DNA of 34,537 nt, taken from an uncultured Lachnospiraceae bacterium. GTDB taxonomy: Bacteria > Bacillota > Clostridia > Lachnospirales > Lachnospiraceae. The notes beneath the pieces are model-generated. The model searched no databases, was not told where the DNA came from, and saw only the letters and a list, made by a program, of their open reading frames with translations. Location: assembly GCA_944381475.1 (NCBI GenBank), contig CALWLH010000005.1:1-34537 (forward strand). The letters run 5' to 3'. A program made the translations under genes and the position numbers. Of this stretch, positions 23,676 to 30,735 are shown piece after piece. Numbering within the stretch: the stretch's first letter is position 1; every line of letters begins with the position of its first letter.

Positions 23676-23679
23676 GAAA

Positions 23680-23705
23680 ACAGAGTGAGGAAAACCTCAC
23701 TCTGT
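23680..23705 (+). terminator. Terminator hairpin after thiI
   Basis: A perfect 11-bp stem (ACAGAGTGAGG with its complement) around AAAA starts 4 bases after the thiI stop. Confidence 0.75.
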
Positions 23706-23747
23706 AAGAGTTGTTCATATGTTTTGACGCCCCTGCCGCTTTTTCAA

Positions 23748-23767
23748 TATCCGGCTTCTGCCGGAGA
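23748..23767 (-). terminator. Possible terminator of the HPr-like gene
   Basis: Read on the minus strand, a short GC-rich stem TCCGGC/GCCGGA with loop AGAA lies 6 bases after the stop of the HPr-like gene. The T-tract is poor, so this is tentative. Confidence 0.4.
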
Positions 23768-23771
23768 TCAA

Positions 23772-24002
23772 TCAGACAATATAGGGCTTCAAAGCCTCCA
23801 TGATGGCTGATATATCTCCCTGCTCATGGATGTTTAAGTCGATGGGCTTGGAGAGATCCAGGCTGAAAATGCCCATGATGGATTTGGCGTCGATCACGTA
23901 CCTGCCGGACACAAGGTCAAAATCTGTATCAAATTTGGTAAGGTCATTCACAAAGGATTTAACCTTATCGATGGAATTAAGAGAAATCTGTACTGTTTTC
24001 AT
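23772..24002 (-). CDS. HPr-like domain protein lacking the phosphorylatable histidine
   Basis: The 76-residue protein has the size and pattern of HPr, the phosphocarrier of the sugar phosphotransferase system. The active GIHARPA motif is absent: the aligned stretch reads SIDKVKSF and is shorter by about three residues. The regulatory serine region is kept as DAKSIMGIFSL (S41, matching HPr Ser46), which HPr kinase phosphorylates. That combination recalls Crh of Bacillus, which lacks His15 but keeps Ser46. It cannot be a normal phosphotransfer protein and could be a Ser-phosphorylated regulator. ATG 24002 follows AGGAGGTGTTTTAC and a good promoter. It is a single gene, divergent from mtaB. Confidence 0.82.
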   Translation of the reverse strand: MKTVQISLNSIDKVKSFVNDLTKFDTDFDLVSGRYVIDAKSIMGIFSLDLSKPIDLNIHEQGDISAIMEALKPYIV

Positions 24003-24056
24003 GTAAAACACCTCCTAGGTTTTTCTGCTTTTATGAGCATGAAATAAGCTATCTTT

Positions 24057-24085
24057 ATAGTAGCGATTCCCCGGAGAAAAGTCAA
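24057..24085 (-). promoter_or_regulatory. Promoter of the HPr-like gene
   Basis: On the minus strand TTGACT (24085-24080) and TACTAT (24062-24057) are 17 bases apart. Confidence 0.65.
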
Positions 24086-24117
24086 GTATAAACATGCGTT
24101 TTTAAGGAAAATCGAAA

Positions 24118-25476
24118 ATGAGAGATGGAAAAAAGGCGGCTTTTCACAATCTGGGCTGCAAGGTAAATTTCTATGAGACGGAGGCCATGCTGGAGGCGTT
24201 AAAAAGGGCGGGATACGAAATCGTTCCCTTTGAGGAGCCGGCAGATGTATATATTGTCAATACCTGTTCTGTAACCAACATTGCCGACCGTAAGTCCAGA
24301 CAAATGCTGCACCGTGCAAAAAAGCAAAATCCGGATGGGGTGGTGGTGGCTGTGGGCTGCTATGTTCAGGCTCAGGGTCAGGAGATATTAAAGGATTCCT
24401 GCGTGGATATCGCCATAGGCAACGATAAAAAATCAAAGCTTCCGGAAATTCTTTCAGAATATTTTGCGGGACACGGGGAATGCTTTGTGTACACAGATAT
24501 TGGAAAATCCCACAGCTATGAACATGCCTACATCCGGGAGGCAGGCGCTCATACCAGAGCCTATGTAAAGGTTCAGGATGGCTGCAACCAGTTCTGCACC
24601 TACTGCATCATTCCCTACACCAGAGGACGAATCAGGAGCAGGGAGCTATCGGAGACTCTGGAGGAGGTCAGGGCGCTGGCGGCAGGCGGGGTGAGAGAGG
24701 TGGTGCTGACGGGAATCCATCTGAGCTCCTATGGCTTGGAAAAGCTTCGGAGAAGCGGGGACTATGGCGGCCAGACCTTTGCCGCAAACTATCTGCTGGA
24801 GCTCATTGAGGCCGCGGCAAAAATTCCCGGCATCAGCCGGATTCGTCTGGGATCTCTGGAGCCCCGTATTATCACGGAGGAGTTTGCAGCGGCCCTGGCA
24901 GAGATTCCTCAGATCTGTCCCCACTTTCACCTGTCCCTGCAAAGCGGCTGCGACAGCGTTTTAAAGCGGATGAACCGCCGTTATACCGCAGAGGAATATG
25001 GGGAAAAATGTGAGATTTTGCGCCGGGCTTTTCCAAATCCGGCCATTACCACGGATGTGATTGTGGGTTTTCCCGGGGAGACCGATGAGGAATTTGAAGC
25101 TACATACGATTATCTTTTAAAGCGCAGGCTTTATGAAATGCACATTTTTAAATATTCCGAGAGGAGGGGGACTGCAGCTGCATCCATGCCGGGTCAGATT
25201 CCGGAGAGCGTGAAGGCTGTGCGCAGCGCCAGACTGCTGCGGCTGTCTCAGGAGCTTTCCGCGGAATACAGAAGAAGCCTTACAGGACATAGGGCGGAGG
25301 TTTTGTGGGAGGAGCCTCAGGAGCTTCTGGGAGATATGTATCTCACCGGATATACAAAGGAATATGTTCGGACGGCCATGCTGCTGTCCGGGGACAGGAC
25401 CGCCGCCGGGGAAATTGCAAGGGGCAGGCTCATGAAGCCTCTGACAGATGAGATCATGCTTTTTGAGCCGGAGTGA
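24118..25476 (+). CDS. mtaB: tRNA t6A37 methylthiotransferase MtaB
   Basis: MtaB adds a methylthio group to t6A37 in tRNA, giving ms2t6A, using two iron-sulfur clusters and SAM. The 452-residue protein has three N-terminal cysteines for the auxiliary cluster (LGCKVNFYET, VNTCSVTNIADRKSRQ, AVGCYVQ) and the radical SAM triad in CNQFCTYCIIPYTRGR. TGIHLSSYG, SLQSGCDSVLKRMNRRYTAEE and DVIVGFPGETDEEF follow, then a C-terminal TRAM-like domain. The opening LGCKVNFYE and the HLSSYG loop are the MtaB type, not MiaB or RimO. ATG 24118 follows AAGGAAAATCGAA. It acts after TsaC, whose gene is also in this window. Confidence 0.94.
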   Translation: MRDGKKAAFHNLGCKVNFYETEAMLEALKRAGYEIVPFEEPADVYIVNTCSVTNIADRKSRQMLHRAKKQNPDGVVVAVGCYVQAQGQEILKDSCVDIAIGNDKKSKLPEILSEYFAGHGECFVYTDIGKSHSYEHAYIREAGAHTRAYVKVQDGCNQFCTYCIIPYTRGRIRSRELSETLEEVRALAAGGVREVVLTGIHLSSYGLEKLRRSGDYGGQTFAANYLLELIEAAAKIPGISRIRLGSLEPRIITEEFAAALAEIPQICPHFHLSLQSGCDSVLKRMNRRYTAEEYGEKCEILRRAFPNPAITTDVIVGFPGETDEEFEATYDYLLKRRLYEMHIFKYSERRGTAAASMPGQIPESVKAVRSARLLRLSQELSAEYRRSLTGHRAEVLWEEPQELLGDMYLTGYTKEYVRTAMLLSGDRTAAGEIARGRLMKPLTDEIMLFEPE

Positions 25477-25504
25477 GGTGTTTTCCAAAAAATTCCTAAA
25501 GCAC

Positions 25505-25533
25505 TTGAAACTATGGTAAAAATGTATTAGAAT
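25505..25533 (+). promoter_or_regulatory. Promoter for the ireB-ruvX operon
   Basis: TTGAAA (25505-25510) and TAGAAT (25528-25533) are 17 bases apart, 50 bases before ireB. Confidence 0.75.
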
Positions 25534-25582
25534 AAACTATTAGGACAACTGTGCAGACAAAAAGAAAGCTTTGGAGGCGGAA

Positions 25583-25861
25583 ATGGCGGAGATGAAGCAT
25601 ACCCAGTATTTTAAGGTGCAGGCAGAAAAGGAGCTGCAGGTGGCGGATATCCTTGAACGGGTATATCTTGCTCTTGTAGATAAGGGATATAATCCGGTGA
25701 GCCAGATTGTGGGCTACATCATGTCCGGAGATCCCACCTATATTACCAGCCATAACGGGGCCAGAAGCCTGATCATGAAAGCGGAGCGGGACGAGATTCT
25801 GGAGGAGCTTTTGCAGCACTATATTGATGTGAAGCTCAAGCCCGGAAAGGGTCAGGAGTAG
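25583..25861 (+). CDS. ireB: IreB family regulatory phosphoprotein (UPF0297)
   Basis: IreB of Enterococcus is a small substrate of the serine/threonine kinase IreK and a negative regulator of cephalosporin resistance. This 92-residue protein matches the family over its length: [43 protein letters not shown] and a region [13 protein letters not shown]. The threonine pair near the N-terminus that is phosphorylated in Enterococcus is not clearly kept (only one Thr in KHTQYF). ATG 25583 follows TTGGAGGCGGAA; an upstream TTG adds four residues. It begins the conserved ireB-ruvX-DUF1292 block. Confidence 0.92.
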   Translation: MAEMKHTQYFKVQAEKELQVADILERVYLALVDKGYNPVSQIVGYIMSGDPTYITSHNGARSLIMKAERDEILEELLQHYIDVKLKPGKGQE

Positions 25862-25864
25862 GTC

Positions 25865-26284
25865 ATGAGCATTATGGGGCTGGACTACGGCAGTACCACC
25901 GTGGGCGTGGCTGTAACGGATGCCCTTGGCATGACCGTTTTGCCGCTGGAAACCATTGTCAGAAAAGAGGAGAACAAGCTCAGGAGAACCTGTGCCCGGA
26001 TAGAGGAGCTGATTCGTGAACGGGGAGTCACGGAGTTGGTTCTGGGATGCCCATATCACATGGATGGTACAGAGGGCGAACGGGTGATAAAAACCCGGGA
26101 ATTTGCCGCCATGCTGGGGCGCAGGACCGGTTTGCCCATCCATATGGTTGACGAGCGCCTGACTACGGTGGAGGCGGATGAGATTCTGGCAGAAAACGGA
26201 ATAGAAAAAAGCAGGAGAAAGGAATATATCGATCAGGTGGCCGCAGTGCTGATTCTGGAGGACTATCTTGGCCATAGGAACTGA
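25865..26284 (+). CDS. ruvX: Holliday junction resolvase-like protein RuvX/YqgF
   Basis: YqgF/RuvX is an RNase H-fold nuclease, linked to Holliday junction resolution and to 16S rRNA 5' processing. The 139-residue protein has GLDYGSTTVGVAVTDALG with the first acidic residue (D7), the glycine-rich ELVLGCPYHMDGT, VDERLTTVEA, and the last acidic position in YIDQVAAVLILEDYL. It starts 3 bases after the ireB stop and shares its transcript. Confidence 0.94.
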   Translation: MSIMGLDYGSTTVGVAVTDALGMTVLPLETIVRKEENKLRRTCARIEELIRERGVTELVLGCPYHMDGTEGERVIKTREFAAMLGRRTGLPIHMVDERLTTVEADEILAENGIEKSRRKEYIDQVAAVLILEDYLGHRN

Positions 26285-26285
26285 T

Positions 26286-26337
26286 TATATCATAGCCGGG
26301 CTATGCGTCCAAGGGCCCATATTCCCGGCGTGATATA
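26286..26337 (+). other. Imperfect hairpin between ruvX and the DUF1292 gene
   Basis: TATATCA (26286-26292) pairs with TGATATA (26331-26337) and GCCGGG (26295-26300) with CCCGGC (26324-26329), with small bulges and a 23-base apex that contains GGGCCC. It almost fills the 72-base gap. It may be a processing site or weak attenuator. Confidence 0.5.
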
Positions 26338-26356
26338 GGGATGTAAAGGTGCGGAT

Positions 26357-26620
26357 ATGCTGGAAAAAATCACTTTCCTGGACGATGAGAACCAGGAGGC
26401 AGAGCTTTATGTTCTGGAGGAAACACGGGTAGGGGGCATAAACTACATTCTGGTTTCCGAGACTGACGATGAGGACGGAGTCTGCTATATTTTCAGGGAA
26501 ACTGAGGTATCAGAGGCGGATGAGGTCAGCTATGAGCCGGTAGAGGATGATCGTGAGCTGGAGTATATCGGCAAAATATTTCAGGAGCTGATGGATGAGG
26601 AGGATACACCGGAGAAATAG
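26357..26620 (+). CDS. DUF1292 family protein (YrzB-like)
   Basis: The 87-residue, strongly acidic protein matches DUF1292, whose members sit next to ruvX in many Firmicutes. Typical features are FLDDENQEAELYVLEET, the YILVSETDDEDG core and an acidic C-terminus (FQELMDEEDTPEK). No biochemical role is known to me. The ATG follows AAAGGTGCGGAT. A hairpin separates it from ruvX, and rnj follows after 44 bases. Confidence 0.88.
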   Translation: MLEKITFLDDENQEAELYVLEETRVGGINYILVSETDDEDGVCYIFRETEVSEADEVSYEPVEDDRELEYIGKIFQELMDEEDTPEK

Positions 26621-26664
26621 TAAGAAAAGTGCGCTTTGCGCAGGAAATATAATGGAGGTTTAAT

Positions 26665-28332
26665 TTGGATTATAAGAAAAAAAGGAACGGACTTAGGATC
26701 ATTCCACTGGGCGGATTGGAGTCCATTGGGATGAACATCACTGCCTTCGAGTATGGAGACAGTATTATTGTTGTGGACTGCGGCCTGTCCTTCCCCACGG
26801 AGGACATGCTGGGGATTGACCTGGTGATTCCGGATATCACCTACTTAAAACAGAACGCGAATAAAGTAAAGGGTATTTTCATAACCCATGGACATGAGGA
26901 TCATATCGGAGCTCTCCCCTATGTGCTCCAGGATCTGAATGTGCCGGTGTATGCCACCAGGCTTACCATCGCCCTTATCGAGCATAAGCTGGTGGAGCAT
27001 GAGATGCTGGATGTGGTGGAACGCCATGTGGTATCCTACGGGGAGAACATCAGCCTGGGATGCTTTAAGGTTGAATTTATCAGAACGAACCACAGTATCG
27101 CGGATGCGGCGGCCCTGGCCATTTTTACCCCGGTGGGCACGGTGATCCACACAGGGGACTTCAAGATTGATTACACACCGGTTTTTGGAGATGTGGTAGA
27201 CCTGCAGCGCTTTGGCGAGCTGGGAAAGAAGGGCGTTTTGGCGCTGCTTTGCGACAGCACCAATGCCACCAAGGCTGGCTTTACCATGTCGGAGCGGACG
27301 GTGGGAGCAACCTTTGACAATCTCTTTGCGGAGAATATGAACCACAGAATCATTGTTGCCACCTTTGCCTCCAATGTGGACCGGGTGCAGCAGATTATAG
27401 ACTCTGCCTACAAATATGGCAGGAAGGTGGTTATCGAGGGGCGCAGCATGGTGACCGTCATCAGCATTGCCTCGGAGCTTGGATATATCAACATCCCAGA
27501 GGGCACCCTCATTGACATCGAAAACCTCAAAAATTATCCCGATGAAAAGACGGTTCTCATCACCACGGGAAGCCAGGGAGAGTCCATGGCTGCCCTGTCC
27601 AGAATGGCTTCAAGCATTCACAAGAAGGTGACCATCAAGCCCGGGGATGTGATTATTTTGAGCTCCAACCCTATACCTGGCAATGAGAAGGCTGTCTCCA
27701 GGGTTATCAATGAACTGACCATGAAGGGCGCCAAGGTGATCTATCAGGATACCCATGTGTCCGGTCACGCCTGCCAGGAGGAGATCAAGCTGATGTATGC
27801 GCTGCTTCGTCCCAAATATGCGGTGCCGGTTCACGGCGAGTACCGCCACAGAAAGGCCCAGGCAGATCTGGCAATTGCCATGGAGATTCCCAAGGAGCAT
27901 GTTTTTATGCTTCAGTCCGGCGATGTACTCCGGTTTGACAAGGATTCTGCCCAGGTTGTGGATCAGGTGACCCATGGGGATGTGCTGGTGGACGGCCTAG
28001 GCGTGGGAGATGTGGGAAACATTGTTCTGCGGGACAGGCAGAATCTTGCCCGGGATGGCATCATTATCGTGGTGCTCACCCTGGAGCGGTATACCAACCA
28101 GCTTTTGGCGGGACCCGATATTGTGTCCAGAGGCTTCGTCTACGTGCGTGAGTCTGAGAATCTCATGGAGGAAGCCCGTATCATTGTTCAGAATGCGGTG
28201 GAGGACTGCACCAGCAGAAATGTGTCTGACTGGGGCCGTATCAAAAATTGTATCAAGGATGATCTGGGGGATTTTCTGTGGAAGCGCATCAAGCGCAACC
28301 CCATGATCCTGCCTATCATCATGGAAGTATAG
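26665..28332 (+). CDS. rnj: Ribonuclease J
   Basis: RNase J is a metallo-beta-lactamase/beta-CASP enzyme with 5'-3' exonuclease and endonuclease activity in mRNA decay and rRNA maturation. The 555-residue length is standard. The zinc-site motif is THGHEDHIGALPY, with further ligands in RTNHSIADA and HTGDFKID. The beta-CASP part includes CDSTNA, STFASNVDRVQQ-like TFASNVDR, EGRSM and TTGSQGE, followed by PVHGEYRH and a C-terminal domain. The TTG start at 26665 is supported by GGAGG at 26654-26658, 6 bases away; no in-frame ATG fits. RNase J1 and J2 cannot be told apart from this alone. Confidence 0.95.
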   Translation: MDYKKKRNGLRIIPLGGLESIGMNITAFEYGDSIIVVDCGLSFPTEDMLGIDLVIPDITYLKQNANKVKGIFITHGHEDHIGALPYVLQDLNVPVYATRLTIALIEHKLVEHEMLDVVERHVVSYGENISLGCFKVEFIRTNHSIADAAALAIFTPVGTVIHTGDFKIDYTPVFGDVVDLQRFGELGKKGVLALLCDSTNATKAGFTMSERTVGATFDNLFAENMNHRIIVATFASNVDRVQQIIDSAYKYGRKVVIEGRSMVTVISIASELGYINIPEGTLIDIENLKNYPDEKTVLITTGSQGESMAALSRMASSIHKKVTIKPGDVIILSSNPIPGNEKAVSRVINELTMKGAKVIYQDTHVSGHACQEEIKLMYALLRPKYAVPVHGEYRHRKAQADLAIAMEIPKEHVFMLQSGDVLRFDKDSAQVVDQVTHGDVLVDGLGVGDVGNIVLRDRQNLARDGIIIVVLTLERYTNQLLAGPDIVSRGFVYVRESENLMEEARIIVQNAVEDCTSRNVSDWGRIKNCIKDDLGDFLWKRIKRNPMILPIIMEV

Positions 28333-28373
28333 CGTGATATCAGGGGTCAAAATACCTTTTGACCCCAACATCA
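28333..28373. repeat. 41-base solo palindromic repeat, inverted copy of 789-829
   Basis: All 41 bases equal the reverse complement of 789-829. The core is GGGGTCAAAA, loop TACC, TTTTGACCCC, with TGATRT-type ends. It begins directly after the rnj stop codon and could be used as the rnj terminator, though it has no T-tract. Confidence 0.85.
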
Positions 28374-28396
28374 TAGCGTGAGAGAAGGCAAAAGGG

Positions 28397-28819
28397 ATGA
28401 GTAAAAAAGGAACCATTGCCAAACAGAATACAAAGCACAGAATCTCCCAGGAGAAGCTCCATGGCATGACTCTGAGGCTGGTCAGCAACGCTTTGTGGAT
28501 TCTTCTTGCGGCGTTGGCTCTGTTTGTCGGTATCATTGGCGCACAGCAGATGTACAGCTTCGGCTATAGAGTGTTTCAGCGGGAAGAGCGTCAGGTGGAG
28601 TCCAGACAGCTGGAAATCATCATTGGCGAGGATGCGGATACACTCTCGGTGGGAAGACAGCTTGAAAAAAACGGAATTATCGAAGATGCGTATGTTTTCT
28701 GGGTTCAAAGTATAATTTTTAGCCTGGAAGTTAAACCCGGAACCTATGTTATAGATGTGAAAAATTCATCCAGAGAGCTGCTGGAAATATTCAATAGAGG
28801 ACCGGAGAGCGGTGCATGA
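28397..28819 (+). CDS. MltG-like (YceG) N-terminal domain protein, lacking the catalytic part
   Basis: The 140-residue protein has one membrane segment (about residues 29-51, RLVSNALWILLAALALFVGIIG begins it) and a short extracellular domain. That domain resembles the first, LysM-like part of MltG: IIGEDADTLSVGRQLEKNGIIEDAYVFW and KPGTYVIDVKNSSRELLEIF. Full MltG has about 330-380 residues and a downstream catalytic Glu, which is missing. The stop overlaps the trmR start (ATGA), so the short form is built into an operon. The position matches yrrL (MltG) of Bacillus. No leftover catalytic sequence was found before trmR. Confidence 0.75.
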   Translation: MSKKGTIAKQNTKHRISQEKLHGMTLRLVSNALWILLAALALFVGIIGAQQMYSFGYRVFQREERQVESRQLEIIIGEDADTLSVGRQLEKNGIIEDAYVFWVQSIIFSLEVKPGTYVIDVKNSSRELLEIFNRGPESGA

Positions 28820-29466
28820 ATATCAATGAGAACCGGTTTGCAGTTTTTCTGCAGTCCATAAAGAGAAAAGAGGATGAATTTCTGACAGGTCTTCGCCGGG
28901 AGGCGGAAGATGGGCAGGTTCCCATTATCCGTCAGGAGATGGAGGAGCTTTTGCTTTTCCTATTGGAACTGCTGGCGCCGGAGCATGTGCTGGAAATCGG
29001 CACGGCAGTGGGGTATTCCGCCATATTGATGGCAAAGGCTCTGCCGGCAAATTCCCATGTCACAACCATCGAAAATTACGAAAAGCGTATTGAGAAGGCA
29101 AGGGAAAATTTTTCCAGCAGCGGACTTTCCTCCCGCATCACTCTTTTGGAGGGAGACGCTGGCCTTTTTCTTCCTCAGCTGTCAGGGCCCTATGATTTGA
29201 TTTTTATGGACGCGGCAAAGGCGCAGTATATCACCTGGCTGCCGGAGGTTTTGCGGCTGCTGGCGCCGGGAGGCGTGCTGGTGACAGACAATGTGCTCCA
29301 GGAGGGGGATATTCTGGAATCCCGTTTTGCTGTTACCAGGAGAAACAGGACAATCCATGCCCGGATTCGGGATTATCTGTATGCGCTTTATAATACGGAA
29401 GGGCTTACCACCGCCATTTTAAATGTGGGGGACGGGGCGGCTCTCTCTTTTAAGGAAAGACAATGA
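28816..29466 (+). CDS. trmR: SAM-dependent O-methyltransferase, tRNA 5-hydroxyuridine methyltransferase TrmR-like
   Basis: TrmR (YrrM) of Bacillus methylates 5-hydroxyuridine-34 in tRNA to 5-methoxyuridine. The 216-residue protein is a class I, metal-dependent O-methyltransferase of the catechol type: SAM-binding VLEIGTAVGYSAILMA, acidic TTIENYEKRIEKA, metal-binding IFMDAAKAQYITWL and VLVTDNVLQEG. The last codon overlaps the start of the U32 peptidase-family gene, which in Bacillus makes the substrate. That pairing is the main reason for choosing TrmR over a small-molecule methyltransferase. Confidence 0.87.
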   Translation: MNINENRFAVFLQSIKRKEDEFLTGLRREAEDGQVPIIRQEMEELLLFLLELLAPEHVLEIGTAVGYSAILMAKALPANSHVTTIENYEKRIEKARENFSSSGLSSRITLLEGDAGLFLPQLSGPYDLIFMDAAKAQYITWLPEVLRLLAPGGVLVTDNVLQEGDILESRFAVTRRNRTIHARIRDYLYALYNTEGLTTAILNVGDGAALSFKERQ

Positions 29467-30698
29467 TGAGAAAACCTGAATTATTACTTCCCGCCAGCTG
29501 CCTGGAGGTGTTAAAGACGGCGGTCAGATACGGGGCAGACGCGGTCTATATTGGCGGCGAAGCCTTCGGCCTTCGGGCAGGAGCCAAAAATTTTACTCAC
29601 TCCGATATGGAGGAGGGAATTCAATACGCTCACGAACGGGGGGTCAGGGTTTATGTGACAGCCAATATTCTGGCCCATAACGACGACCTTCCCGGAGTCA
29701 GGGCCTACTTTAATGAGCTGAAGGAGATGGGGCCGGATGCGCTGATCATCTCTGATCCCGGGGTGTTTATGATTGCCAGGGAGGTTTTGCCTGACATGGA
29801 TATCCATATTTCCACCCAGGCAAACAATACCAACTACAACACCTTCCTGTTCTGGCAGCGGCAGGGGGCAAAAAGGGTCGTGACCGCCAGGGAGCTGTCT
29901 CTGGCAGAAATCAGGCAGATACGGGAGAAAATACCCCGGGATTTTGAGATAGAGACCTTTGTACATGGTGCCATGTGTATCTCCTACTCCGGCAGATGCC
30001 TTTTAAGCGCCTTCATGACCGGCAGGGATGCAAACCAGGGCGCCTGCACACACCCCTGCCGCTGGAAATATGCGCTGATGGAGGAAAAACGTCCCGGAGA
30101 ATATTTTCCTGTGGAGGAGAATGAGCGGGGAACCTATATTTTTAATTCCAAGGATTTGTGCATGGTGGAGCATATACCGGAGCTGATGGAAGCGGGAATT
30201 GACAGCTTCAAGGTGGAGGGCCGCATGAAGACGGCGCTCTATGTGGCCACGGTGGCCAGGGTGTACCGTCAGGCCATCGACGATTACATGAAGGATCCGG
30301 CTCTTTACGAGAATAATCTTCCCTGGTACCGGGAGGAAATCCGCAAGGGAACCTACAGGGAGTATACCACCGGCTTTTTCTTTGGAAAGCCGGATCATGA
30401 CGCCCAGATTTATGACAATAATACCTATATCAAGAATTACACTTATCTGGGGATGGTACAGGGCCAGGACGAGCACGGGCTTTACGTGATAGAGCAAAAG
30501 AACAAGTTCTGCGTGGGCGACGTCATCGAGATCATGAAGCAGGATGGGCGAACCTTAAGGGCTCCGGTTTTAGCCATGGCAGATGAGGATGGAAATCCTA
30601 TGGACAGCTGCCCCCATCCAAGACAGATGATTCATGTGAACCTTAATTCTCAGGCAGAGGAGGGGGATATCCTTCGTATGCCTGACCAAGAAAAATAA
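29463..30698 (+). CDS. trhP: U32 family protein, TrhP-type tRNA uridine-34 hydroxylation enzyme
   Basis: TrhP proteins, formerly listed as U32 peptidases, hydroxylate uridine-34 with prephenate and an iron-sulfur cluster. The 411-residue protein has the N-terminal barrel (ELLLPASCLEVLKTAVRYGA, DAVYIGGEAFGLRAGAKNF), the cluster-type cysteines (MCISYSGRCLLS, GACTHPCRWKY) and the FKVEGRMKT segment. It overlaps trmR by four bases, supporting a shared mo5U pathway. Bacillus has two subunits (YrrN, YrrO); here only this longer one is adjacent. A true collagenase-like peptidase is considered unlikely. Confidence 0.88.
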   Translation: MMRKPELLLPASCLEVLKTAVRYGADAVYIGGEAFGLRAGAKNFTHSDMEEGIQYAHERGVRVYVTANILAHNDDLPGVRAYFNELKEMGPDALIISDPGVFMIAREVLPDMDIHISTQANNTNYNTFLFWQRQGAKRVVTARELSLAEIRQIREKIPRDFEIETFVHGAMCISYSGRCLLSAFMTGRDANQGACTHPCRWKYALMEEKRPGEYFPVEENERGTYIFNSKDLCMVEHIPELMEAGIDSFKVEGRMKTALYVATVARVYRQAIDDYMKDPALYENNLPWYREEIRKGTYREYTTGFFFGKPDHDAQIYDNNTYIKNYTYLGMVQGQDEHGLYVIEQKNKFCVGDVIEIMKQDGRTLRAPVLAMADEDGNPMDSCPHPRQMIHVNLNSQAEEGDILRMPDQEK

Positions 30699-30735
30699 AA
30701 TTAAAGCCGCGGTTGCTTTGCGGCGGGGAGGGACT

